Positions 1 to 10,296 of a stretch of DNA of 64,000 nucleotides are shown piece by piece; within the stretch, counting starts at the first letter, position 1; each line of letters opens with the position of its first letter. The position numbers and the translations under genes were made by a program. Source of the DNA: Strigamia acuminata (lineage: Eukaryota; Arthropoda; Chilopoda; Geophilomorpha; Linotaeniidae); the NCBI GenBank assembly GCA_949358305.1, contig OX442314.1, positions 52,771,369 to 52,835,368 of the forward strand, written 5' to 3'. The notes under the pieces were generated by a model. The model saw only the letters and a program-made list of their open reading frames with translations, made no database searches and was not told where the DNA came from.

Positions 1-68
1 AAATTACAATGTTTGTTACCAGATATTAATAATTCAAATTTAACATTAAAATTATTGTTTTAATTAAG

Positions 69-3000
69 CTTGTCATAGATCCATCACCAGTTATCTATCA
101 TATCTCAAATATCTTTGCGGACGGTTTTGCCAAAAGAGAAGGCCTAAAGAATCAAGTCATTACTACTGTGCAAAAAGTAAGGGATACAATAAAATAGAAG
201 TAATAAAAATAACAGCTTTGTAAAGAAATTTTTAAAAATCAAAATTCTTAAAATTTGCAATTGTAACAACAATAAAATTTCGATCTTGTTTTAGTTCCAC
301 TTCATTAATACCACGAGACAGCGGTGCAACAATAACTTACATGACTGCTTGCAACATTGTTTAGTGAAAGCAATGAAATGCAGGTAAACAACTTTCTAGA
401 ATTCGTACAAACAGTGGCATGAACAAAAAGAATCAGTTCTCAAATTATAGCCGTCCTCGAATAATAGCCGCAGCCACAATTCGAGGGCGTCAAATCGTCA
501 CTTTCAACCGCCACTAGTATTCGTGGGTTACGACAATTTTTCAAGGGCGGCTCTTTAATACGAATTTTAATTAATCAGAAATTTGCAGAACAGATATTTT
601 GTTATTGATAAATGTAAAAAGAGACGGTTATATACCCAAATAATGGTGTAAGGGTAACGTATGCTGGACATTGGATTGTTCGGATTATAAGATGCGCATC
701 GGACTTTAAGATGCACCACCCATTTTTGGTTGACTTTTGAAAGTAAAAAAAATGTGCTTTATGATCCTCAAAATACGATGTTCGCGGCTTTCGCGATTAC
801 CGGATGCAACACATTAAATCACGTTATTGCACAATACAATTCATACAATCGAAAATACAAATGATTAAAACGTAATTACTCTCTTAGATTTCCGTTTTAC
901 GAGGCAAGAAGCCTTCCGAAATGCAATAAGACAAATAGCATTCTTCAACACAACATACTGTATACATTTATTTATGAGAAAGATTTAACGACACACTGCA
1001 AATGCCTCAATTTGTGTGATGTAACGCAACAAAGCCTAACGTATAACCTACAACCTGGAAGTGAGGATATCGTTGAAATATTCATTGCCAACAATTACGT
1101 TCGAACGATGCAAGAAAGCTTTTCTTACGACATAATATTGTTGTTATGCGACATTGGAGGCAACATCGGCCTCTATTTCGGCCTGTCTTGTTTAGCACTC
1201 GTCGATATATTTATTCATTGCTGCAAAATGTGTTTGACCAAATTAAGCAAAACAACAAAAGCAAACGCCGAATTGAAAGAAAAAATTCCAATTATACTCG
1301 AAAAAATGCATACATCAAAAAAGAAATCGTTTGTCAAAAACAAACTGAAAACCACTGTTTCATTAATCCTATTTTGCACTTCAGTTTATCAAACTTACAA
1401 CTTGATCGACACTTATTTTCAATGCCCACTCACGAAAACTGTTAGCATCATTAGAGACAACGTGATTGAGTTTCCACTCGTTATTGCATGCGATGAAACT
1501 TCAAAAATAGTAAAAGCTAAAATAAAATTAGCTGCTAAAATGCAAACTGACTGTGGCCACTACCACCTCCTCGATTTACTCCATCCATCGGCTGAATACG
1601 CCAATGAAACAGAGAAGTTATGGAGTGACTCTTCTGGCTATAACACCTACGTCTCAAATGGAAAAGATCAAGATGTAAGCTAAGCGAGCAAAATACTAAA
1701 TAGTTAGTGCTATTTGTATTAAATTACTTACTATTTTTGTAGTGGACTAAAACTGAAAATGACTTATTTTTTGCCAATTTATCAATTTTATCAACGGCAT
1801 TTGGAACATGCACTGTGTTTAATAAAGGTAACTGCAAAAGTAATATTTTTACTTCTTGAACTTCAAAATGTTTGCAGGTGACAGGCCATTTTCACCAAAG
1901 AAAAATATGTTAATGTTTTTTGATGACATCACGACAGACATTTGCAACGAATATCAAACTGTGAGATTGTTGACACATTCAGATTACATGGTTGTTTACT
2001 TGACTTCATCATGCATTTCCAGCATTTTGTTCTGCCGAAAAATCAAGCGTTTCATCCAAAATATATATTTTATATTTCCACCAAACAAGAAACCACGATT
2101 GACATTTCTCGTCAAACGGTAATATCTAAAAGAAAACAAAAACCATTATTTTATGTCTTACTCTGTTTAGCTCGTTCGAGTGAACACTGCTAAAAGTCCT
2201 TGTAAACCAAATAAAGAAGTTTCTGAATGTGAACGGAAATGTTTGGCAACAAAATTGTCACAACAACTTCTCAAGTGCAGGTAAAAATAATATTACTTAC
2301 ACCAAAAAATAATTGGAATCCCTTGAGGAGGGCAGGTCTCTTCTAATACAAGCTTCCACCGCTATACAGTATAAATGTTCGAGAAACCTATCTGTATGAA
2401 GTCTAGCAGCTAGTTGTTGTGAAATGCTGAGTTTGACTTCAGTAAATTTTTTAAGAGACCACTGGTATGTCATAAGTTTGGCTATTTCGTAATGAGTAAT
2501 GACTGATTTACATTAACAATGTGTGGCAGCAAAATTTTGTTTCCTAAAGCATCCTCTCATAACAAATGTTATATTATAATGTTCCAATGCTTCTCACACT
2601 CCTGCTGGAAGACTGATGCAGATAGGTTCCTAGAACACTCGCCTAGATGAGGAAGCTTGTACTAGAAAGAGTCTGTTCTCCAGAAGAGATTTCGGGTTAT
2701 ATTTGGGTATAATATATTAGAAATTAATATGAGGCGCACAATCTGGCACTAAATCTTTAATGCAAACGGAAAGAAATTTATTTGTTATCTTTCTAACTAG
2801 ACTACCGTTCATGAAAAACAGTACTTTAGAATTCTGCATGACACCAGAAACAGCTAAAACAACCTACGAAACATATTTGCACACTCAATTCAAGACCAAT
2901 CCCCAGAAAGACTGTTCCTGTGCAACACGCTGCCGTGAAACCGTTTACAATGTCAAAGCAAAAGCATCCATTCAGGATGAAAGTGATATGCCGACATTAG

Positions 3001-3146
3001 CTACATACACTATTGAAAAGAACATTCGAGAAGTTATCGAAGAACAGGAGCTCATTTCTGTAACAAAACTATTGTGTAGCGTTGGATCTATTATTGGTAT
3101 TTTGACTGGTTTCTCAACATTTACTCTTGTTGACTATTTCATTTGA
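69..3146 (+). CDS. Two-module DEG/ENaC channel gene A, 3' part (exons 4-11)
   Basis: This is the tail of the gene described in full as gene B (10,297-14,248); exons 1-3 lie left of the window. Inferred exons are 69-176, 295-383, 888-1674, 1743-1827, 1878-1960, 2023-2118, 2171-2280 and 2801-3146, all with GT/AG borders and one open frame ending in TGA. The 787-base exon carries the end of module 1 (C-x-C-x3-C, then the pore segment GGNIGLYFGLSCLALVD) and reads straight on into the first membrane segment of module 2. The last exon has CSCATRC and the second pore segment GSIIGILTGFS. The encoded product is a membrane cation-channel subunit by family; its ligand and tissue are unknown. The sequence appears identical to the corresponding part of gene B. 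Confidence 0.88.
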
Positions 3147-3514
3147 TTTTACATTATTATCAATATAGTAAACATAAATAACAGCAATAGTTTTCACTCT
3201 CATGACTTTGTCCTTGTTAACACAGTGTGGTTTTTGTAAAAAAAAATCATAAATCATAAATCGATTATTATAAAAATAGAAGGCGCAGAAATGTGCTGCA
3301 CTATGCAAAACTACCTAAAAACAGTTCCAAATTGTAGCCTTAAAACCTCACTTTTTGTCCCATATCTCTTTTATCAATAAGACAAATGTTGTTACAGATT
3401 TTAAATCTTTTCCCTATTCATTCTTCACAATTCAATTTTAGAATTTTATTAGCACAGTTATGTAACAAATTTAAAATTAAAATAAAATTTATAATTTAAA
3501 ATTTAATAACTCAC
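3147..3514. other. Gene A 3' flank, no gene seen
   Basis: AT-rich sequence between the channel-gene stop and the first PP2A-like exon. I see no coding signal. Its counterpart in copy B is 14,249-14,616. Confidence 0.6.
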
Positions 3515-5458
3515 TTCCTCAGCTCGATTTTGACTGAATTCGAGACTCTTGGGTACCACACGCTAAACAAGCCGCACGCCGAGGTTCTGGATGTGAACCG
3601 ATCCCCTAGAAAATAAATATTCAAATAAATATTTTTTGATAAAAAAAATGTAATCAGCCGACCTGTGGATAATCTCTTGAGGAGTGGGACAAAATGTTCC
3701 TCCAAATCAGCAGCGCCATGCTGCGACGAAATGTTTCGTAACGAATCGACCGCTTTATCGCGCACTACGGTGTCTTCGACGGTCGCTAAACTTTCCAAAG
3801 GCGGCTGCAACCAATTCAAATACAACTTAAATGCAATCAAACCTCGCGACAGGCTCGGTTCCACACCAAATACACCTTTTAAACACAAATTCTCGCCACA
3901 ATTCACGCTTAAAACGCAAAAATTGATTGGAAATTTAAAAACATTTCATTTTTCACGTAAACCTGTTAAATTTGCATAAGATAAAAATAATACAAACTTA
4001 GCAACAAGTTTCTAAAAGTTCCTGGATACAAATGATGGATAAAGTTGAGATTGTGTTGAAATTCTAAGATGGCGTCGGAGCAATAAAGAACACGGCCACA
4101 CGTTTTTGAGGTAAAAAGTACACTGGTTTATTCTAGTTCAAGCAATTAAAAAGAAGGGGTAAAACAAGGAATGCATGACGAGTTTCAGAGCACCAATGAC
4201 AACGGTGCTCTTGAGCAAGAAAGTCTCACTAATTGGCCAATTAACATTTGGGGGTAAAAACCTCACACAAGTCAAACAGGTCAACACACTCAAATGAGAA
4301 CAATTAAATACATTGAGTTATAAAATGGAAAACAATATCTAAATCAACTAATCAATCTAATTAGAAATGACAAATATCATCAAAAATGTATAAAGACAAA
4401 ACGATATAAATGAAATGTAAACAGCAACTAAAATTAACAAGTCAAATGGCTATTCAAATATAATGTGAAAATCGAGTGATTTTACGCGTGATATAAACTA
4501 TTATTTGAATTGCTATTCTCATTTTTGAATTGTTGTTATCTTTTATATTTCAATGTGTTGATTTGACTTGTGGTTTTAGTTGTTATTTGTGTTTCATTTA
4601 CATTGCTTTATCATTGTATATTTTTATTGATAATTTACCATTTTATTAGATTGAATAGTTTAATATTGTTGTAATATTTCTTATTTTAATGCTTCAATAT
4701 ATTTGTATTTCTTATTTGAGTGTTTGACCTGTTCCTCATTTGTAGTACCTTGCCCTGTTAATCCCTTAATTGGTGTGGGTTTTTCCTACCTCTTGAGCGC
4801 CGTCTCATTGGCGCTCTGAACGCGTCATCCACATTCCTCTACCCCTTTTCCCATTGTGTTGAAAATAGAATAAACTTTTAGTGTACTTTTTACCTCTAAA
4901 ACTTGTGGTCTTGTCTCTTCTTCACTCCGACGCCATTTGCAATTTTCATCAAAACCCTCAAGTAACTACATCCATTTGTATCCAGGACTTTGGAAATTTA
5001 TTGCTAAGTTTGTACTACATTTATCTTGTGCAAATTTAACATATAACACAACGATTAAACAACAATTCACTTCACACGTAAAATCATCCGATTTTCACAA
5101 AACCGAGCCAATCTAACGCTTCAAAATACATTTCCCATTCGTAATAACGACAAAATCACGAGTGATATCATCTTTATCACGTTAATTCGTTTTAAATTCG
5201 TAATACCAGTAAACAGTGATCCGCCGACTAGTGGTGTGAAATTCCCAAGTTGCTCGGCCAACGCGAGCAGCACTTCGTCTTCATCGTAGATCGTATCTAA
5301 GGCGAATTAATCACAAAATATTATTCATATTTCCGTTAAACGATTCGTTAACTACGCTCGTACTCACCAGTTGGAAATGGAACTAATTCGCTTCGGGTTC
5401 TTTCCACTCCTAAAGCTAAAGCTACTGTGGAAAGTTTCTTTATGCTGTTAAGACGGAA
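3515..5458 (-). pseudogene. PP2A scaffold (A/PR65) subunit gene fragment
   Basis: Four minus-strand exons match the N-terminal HEAT-repeat part of the PP2A A subunit. They are 5458-5368 ([20 protein letters not shown]), 5296 to about 5222 ([19 protein letters not shown]), 3804-3663 ([20 protein letters not shown]) and 3605-3515 ([19 protein letters not shown]). Phases join correctly (exon 1 to 2 through a split Asp codon, exon 3 to 4 through a split Gly codon). In the family this protein scaffolds the catalytic and regulatory subunits of PP2A. Here the extreme N-terminus, the short piece between exons 2 and 3, and everything after the fourth exon are missing. A foldback element lies in the middle intron, exon 2 has no clear donor and exon 3 has a weak one (GTCGGC). 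Replacements at normally conserved sites (PFPTD where PFLTD is usual, SVWYP where SVCYP is usual) fit decay. A complete gene should exist elsewhere. Confidence 0.85.
3965..5040. repeat. 1.08-kb foldback (long inverted repeat) element
   Basis: The two halves are inverted copies of each other. The left half starts GTTAAATTTGCA and continues through GGCGTCGGAG and GAGGTAAAAAGTACAC. The right half shows the reverse complements in opposite order and ends TGCAAATTTAAC at 5040. The arms run almost to a centre near 4,480 and look roughly 75-85% alike by eye. No ORF is seen. The element lies in an intron of the PP2A fragment. I found no clear target-site duplication. Confidence 0.8.
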
Positions 5459-6290
5459 CTGGAGAAAAAGAAGAAATTCATTTTATTTCATTTTATTTTA
5501 TTTTATTTATTATTATTATTCAGTGTGGGCGCATTTCCAAGTCGGATGTGAAACGATTACCGGTATTGTTAATTGATTGTACCTGTTTTGTTCGATTCCT
5601 CCTTCCATATCAAATGATATTGTACCCCGTGCCCCGTGATATACGTATTCGTGGTATGAATCCATAACCAAAACTCAACTTGTGCCAGCAAGATGGAGAA
5701 TTTTACATTTTCTCATTTTGTTTCTCAGACGCCATATTGAATTTTGCCAATTGTTACATCTTGATTCAATTTTAAACTGTATTATTCTATGTTTTGTGTA
5801 TTTATTAATAAGTTTTCATTATTCCGTGATATTAGTTTGTACTATTCATGTGTTTTTATGTAGTCTTAATTTTGAATTTGTTCCAATTGAAGCTGTGTGC
5901 ATTCTGATTGGTTGTTCTCAATTTATATTGAGAGATTCTCATTCTTTAGTGTTTTAAACTGTTTTTCAACATGGTTACCATTGCATTTATTGTTCTCTGA
6001 ATTCTAGTGATTTCATTGATGTATTTCATTTCCTTTTTAATGCTGTTAACAGCAAATCATAAAAACTTTTTTATGATTTGCCAAGCATAATGTAATTTCT
6101 GTTCCTCTGTTGCTTGGCACGATTTAGTGCTAAGTTGTTATTTTTTCAGTTTGCTTGCTTTGCTCTTGCGAGTGTATTGTTAATGCACATGTACTCCTTT
6201 TGTTAACCAGTCTCAATTCAGTTCTTCAAAAGTCATTGAAGATTAAAATTCATGTTTTTTTTATCCTCGGTTACCATCATGGATTGTTAG
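5459..6290. other. AT-rich spacer, no gene
   Basis: Non-coding spacer upstream (in minus-strand sense) of the PP2A fragment. A small hairpin lies near 6,053-6,083 (GCAAATCATAAAAA paired with its complement). I looked for the missing PP2A N-terminal exon on the minus strand and did not find it. Confidence 0.5.
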
Positions 6291-7505
6291 TATAAAAGTC
6301 CTAGTTTCCTCTGAAGTTTTACAATGCCGTCACTGTTTGGATATTTGCTCGTCGTCATCTGCTCCCTCGCATTTGTTTTTCATCATCAAGAATTTTCAAG
6401 CTATACGATCATTGAGGTGAGTCGCAAAAATTTGCCAACTCCTTCTGAGGGATGTTGTCGTGTATCCACTGCCGCCATTACTTTAAGTGTCAACAACAAT
6501 CGACATATTACCATTGTATCTCGGGTTGCTAGGAAATAATTGCCTAGCAACCCAACTAATTATTGTACATTAAATAACTCACGAGTCAGTCGACTCATTG
6601 AAATTATGGCCATTTAGGCCCAACGTCAAACGTTCCATGACGGCCATGCCTTCCACATGGCCTGATTACATCAATACATCAATACATTGGTACACATGAA
6701 ATGGCGCAGTCGGCTTTGGATCATCGCCTGGCGTCCTTGCGCACGTCTGCAACGAATCTGCAAACGAAAAACTCAAAAGTGAAAGTGATGAAAAATCGCG
6801 AGTCTTCTCATCGCGTTCGATCCAGGGTTTGTTCGACCGAGCCAAGTGGACCTAGTTGGTGATAAAAACATTGTCGTCTTTCATCTGTCTGCACTGCTGC
6901 AAGAATTTCAAAAAAAAAATAAAAAAAAAAAAAAAAAAAAACCAATCAAAAACGGACAATGACAAAAAACTGAGTTTTTGCAACTTTGGCCCTAGTTTGT
7001 GTTCCATTCGTTGACGGCAGTGGGCCTAGTGGTGGACAGTACGGAATCTCACCAGTTACCCGCGTGCATTGTTGCAGGAACCTCGAAAAAAACAGAACTA
7101 TCTTTAAAAAGATGAAAACAAAATTCACATAATGATAAACAATCGTGAGTTTTCTCGTTTCGCTCGTTTTTGCGTTCAATCTATTCGATGCAAGTGGGCC
7201 CTGCAGACGACAAAAAGAACATCATAATTCATCAGGTTAACCAGCAAGGTTTCCCAGCGATGGCGGTTCTTCTGCTCGTCATTCAGCCCGTTCTTCCAAT
7301 GGCCCCGCCTCCCGTTGTCCAAGCGCCGATCTTAGGGCAGCCAGTTCCATTCCTCGGCACTACAGTTGAGGAATGGGACATATACCTGGAGCGGGTCAAA
7401 CAACTCACTGACTTGAACGCCATCACCGACGCCCAGAAGAGGACGTTCTTCCTTTCGGTTGTGGGGCCACACACCTACTCCTTGGCACACAACCTCTTTT
7501 ATTAA
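6291..7505 (+). mobile_element. Decayed Ty3/gypsy 5' end: LTR promoter, PBS-like site, gag start
   Basis: A TATAAAA box (about 6,291) and an 11-bp perfect hairpin (6,523-6,553, GGGTTGCTAGG with its complement) lie in an LTR-like stretch. It is followed by TGGCGCAGTCGG at 6,702-6,713, which sits where a primer binding site would be. Further on, the frame 7,170-7,505 contains a segment with the usual spacing of Ty3/gypsy Gag capsid N-termini (VEEWDIYLERVKQL, then ITDAQKRTFFLSVVGPHTYS). It stops at 7,505 within what should be the middle of the capsid domain. The left LTR boundary cannot be fixed because there is no second LTR. In copy B the copia element is inserted into this LTR-like region. 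Confidence 0.6.
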
Positions 7506-8703
7506 GATAAGCTTTGCATTAAATCAGAAATACTGTGTCAATAAACTCCATTTAGAATACCAACAGGGTATTTTTCACTTTTTGACTGAAGCTATGTTCC
7601 CTCATTTGTTTGCTAGTCTAGTTGGTGCTGCCATCAAGTGGCCACTTATGTATTTAAAATATTAATAAAATTGTTCCTTTAAGCAATGGTGAAATCAATT
7701 CTAAAATAAGATCTCCAGAAAAAAAAATTTGAATTTGTTTAAAATTGAAATTTGACTGACTCAAACTACACCCAAGATTTTGATTCAACTCAAAATTATT
7801 CAGGTTTGGATTGACCCCATTTTGGCAATTGAGCTTATAAGAAACTATTAGCAATTCGAGTGACTCACTCATCATCTCCTCAATGACGATTTATTGACAC
7901 TACTTACTACGTCCAAAGATACAAAAAAAATTGTCTACGTCAGAAAATTGATTATGAAATGCACCGGAAATAAAATTCATGAATTATTGATCATTGCAAG
8001 CATTCAAAACGCAAAACGTTTCAGTTTTCTATTGATTTGGAAAGTCCAGTGAAAGAAATAAACTTGTCTTTATTTCTACGTTTAAATATTTTGATGGTTT
8101 GCTTGCCAAGAAGAGATTTAACCACCTTACCATTGGTGTGGTTTTTTAACAGTGGTTCCGACAACCTTAGCCTTTACCCCTGTATCGAGAAACAAACGCC
8201 CACACGTTTTTTCCACTGAATTTTAAGAGTCTTCAAGCACCTGGTGAGCAAACTTAAAAACACTGAAATGACTGTAATTTCTTCTTGGTCGTGGGCGTAC
8301 CAACAAGACAGAATGAATAATAAATAAAACGTTCTAAATGTAAATTTCAAACATAAACTGTACCAGAAGCCAACTGTACTCTATTGCAGCAGCACGGACA
8401 ACCAACACACATGTCTTAGGTAAGTTAGCTTTTAAACATAATGGTTGATACAACTTGGAAATAGGTTAAGGAAGACAATAACTGAAGCTGTGAATAATCA
8501 ACAAACTTCGATTCGTTTCCAATATTGAAACTTCAGCCTCTCCGTCAATGCATGTCCCTTACTGAAAGCACATTTAACACCAGCTGCATTTCAAAAGTGA
8601 TTCTATTATCTTCGTCTTGAATTCAATATCAAAAACTTTAAGTATAAAATTATAAAATAAACTCATGTTGTTTCATCTCAAGTAATAGGTTTACTAAACT
8701 GTT
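7506..8703. other. Spacer, no recognisable gene
   Basis: AT-rich sequence with no convincing coding region on either strand. A diverged copy of its right part (from about 8,326) recurs at 60,962-61,118, so this stretch belongs to the old repeat unit rather than to a recent insertion. Confidence 0.5.
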
Positions 8704-8866
8704 TTAGTATCTACTTAGCCACCTTTTAAATGCACATTGCAGGCCCGGATAATGTTGACATACACAACACACACGTTCGATACAACTGTAGCCTGGTGGT
8801 GGTTTGGCACACACGCTTCGATCGGTTCTCCACTCTCCACATCGATTCATGCACAGTTGGTCAAGG
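8704..8866 (-). CDS. Cysteine-rich peptide, last exon (partial gene)
   Basis: On the minus strand a good acceptor (TCTAACATTTAG) opens a 163-base exon that enters in phase 2, reads 53 codons and ends in TAA. The 53 residues hold eight cysteines at positions 5, 9, 19, 28, 33, 34, 36 and 44, with a PPPGYSC motif and a CCVC cluster. That density suggests a small disulphide-rich secreted peptide, but I found no upstream exon or signal peptide and do not recognise the family. The same exon, same length, is present at 26,634-26,796 and, with an internal stop, at 62,327-62,489. Near-complete conservation of the eight cysteines in the diverged third copy supports past coding function. It could still be part of a larger protein. 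Confidence 0.4.
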
Positions 8867-9290
8867 CTAAATGTTAGATTGCTTTATAAAAAAAATTAAA
8901 ATTAGATTACAACTATTCTGAGTTTGGGTCCTTTCCTTATGATTAACTAAACCCACAGATCGGTCGCTGTTTTTGTCTTCTGTTTGTTAAACTACCAGCT
9001 GTCATACACACGCATATATCCATTAATAATTCCGTTCATGATATATAAATTACGCAGAAATCGATGCGTTTTAATCCAGATAAGTGTTGTACATTTTATT
9101 TTTATCTCAGAAGTGTATGATTTTGTATGTCGTGGAAATTCTATTCCTGATTGAAGTAAAATCCACTTGTTTATTTTTACTTTTTAAATTAGATTTTGCG
9201 CCATAAACTAACAGCTCTCAGAATTGACAGTTATATACACGCGTATATCCATTAATAATTCAGTTCATGATAAATAAATTACGCAGAAAT
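8867..9290. repeat. Local direct repeat flanking the MITE
   Basis: The stretch around 9,010-9,089 (ATATCCATTAATAAT, CGCAGAAATC, TTTTAATCCAGATAAGTG) recurs as 9,239-9,290 plus 9,809-9,826, the second copy being split by the MITE. The first copy therefore serves as an unoccupied counterpart of the insertion site. Confidence 0.7.
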
Positions 9291-9808
9291 CAATAGGTGC
9301 ATTCAATTCTAAACAGTTTTCCTTGTTTTCCTCGTTTTCGCCGTTTTCCCACACCGGATGTAGACGCATTTGACGTCACATTTCGAAAATCAATTTTTTC
9401 GAAAACCGATTTCATGAAAACAAGAAATTCGTGGTTTTCGTGGTTTTTCAAATCGTTTTCCTGGGCCGCCATTTTGTATTCGAATAGATCGCGGTGGTAG
9501 CACACACACAAAAATGTAAGTTTATTTAATTTATTTGCATTTAAGAACGATAAATGCAGTAATTTTCGAGCGCATTTGCGCGATCGAATGCGCCCAATTG
9601 TCGGCCGTATTTGTGCGATCGAATGCGCCCAATTGTCGGGTGCATTTGTGCGATCGAATGTGCAGACTGAGCATGCTCCGTGGCTGTGGAAAACTGTTAA
9701 CAGCTGTTGGTAATAACGCTGCTCAATGTTGAAAACCGTTTTCATCGTTTTCGGAAAACGATGAAAAACGGTTTTGGAAAGCTATTTTAGAATTGAATGC
9801 ACCTATTG
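9291..9808. mobile_element. Non-autonomous DNA transposon (MITE), about 518 bp
   Basis: The ends are perfect 23-base inverted repeats beginning CAATAGGTGCATTCAATTCT. Sub-terminal sequence is also inverted (GTTTTCC-rich left, GGAAAAC-rich right). The interior, 9,569-9,665, has about three 34-36-base tandem repeats built on GCGATCGAATGCGCCCAATTG. Two unoccupied relatives of the site, at 9,054-9,077 and near 62,690, lack the whole element. Flanks allow a TA duplication, but the palindromic ends leave the exact boundary open (TIR could start at CAATAGG, AGGTGC or GGTGC). A 151-codon open frame across it has no recognisable domain, and I do not call it a gene. Confidence 0.8.
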
Positions 9809-10296
9809 TGTTTTAATCCAGATAAGTGTTTTGACAAAATAGACCCCACAGGAGATCTATTTCTCCCCTTCGCACGGCAAACATTAATCAGCCACTTATT
9901 GATTAGTCCTCATTGGAGTGATTTATCAATAGCCAATTATTGCAATTGAATTATCATTTCAGTGATGTAAATCACATCACTTCGTGTGGCTGGTAAGATA
10001 TTTCAGCCACATCAGCCAAATAATTATTTACTTTAGATGGAGTTTAGCCAAATGACTTACATGAATTATTGATAATTCAGATTATGATAATTTTAAATGC
10101 ACCTACTAGCTGCATTAAAAAAGTCTAAAACATATCAACATGAAACGACAGAAACGAGTTGTTTTAAACTTTTTGAATGCAGCTACTGAAAATACTAATT
10201 GAATAATTTTTGGGTCTCGTATTTCTTTGACAGAAAAAGTAAGGTATATTTGCCCATCAGAACGCCTTTACTGAGTGACATTTGGGAAAATAAACT
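9809..10296. other. Upstream region of channel gene B
   Basis: AT-rich promoter-side sequence. From 9,887 onward it is conserved in the rearranged remnant at 60,503-60,862. I see no unambiguous TATA/initiator pair. An in-frame TAA six bases upstream of the ATG at 10,297 supports that start. Confidence 0.5.

Noticed and set aside
5682-5957. 91-codon hydrophobic frame in the spacer (also 16,784-17,059)
   Set aside because: Composition follows the T-rich DNA (Phe, Leu, Ile), with no conserved motif.
6324-6539. 71-codon frame with a signal-peptide-like start behind a TATAAAA box
   Set aside because: It lies in the LTR-like part of the decayed gypsy element, the copia insertion in copy B cuts it, and it resembles no known protein.
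8037-8219. Minus-strand stretch with a faint ribosomal-protein flavour (KAKVVGTTVKK)
   Set aside because: Interrupted by stops and I could not match it to a named protein.
9290-9745. 151-codon minus-strand open frame inside the MITE
   Set aside because: It lies across inverted ends and tandem repeats, has no domain, and is explained by the repeat structure.
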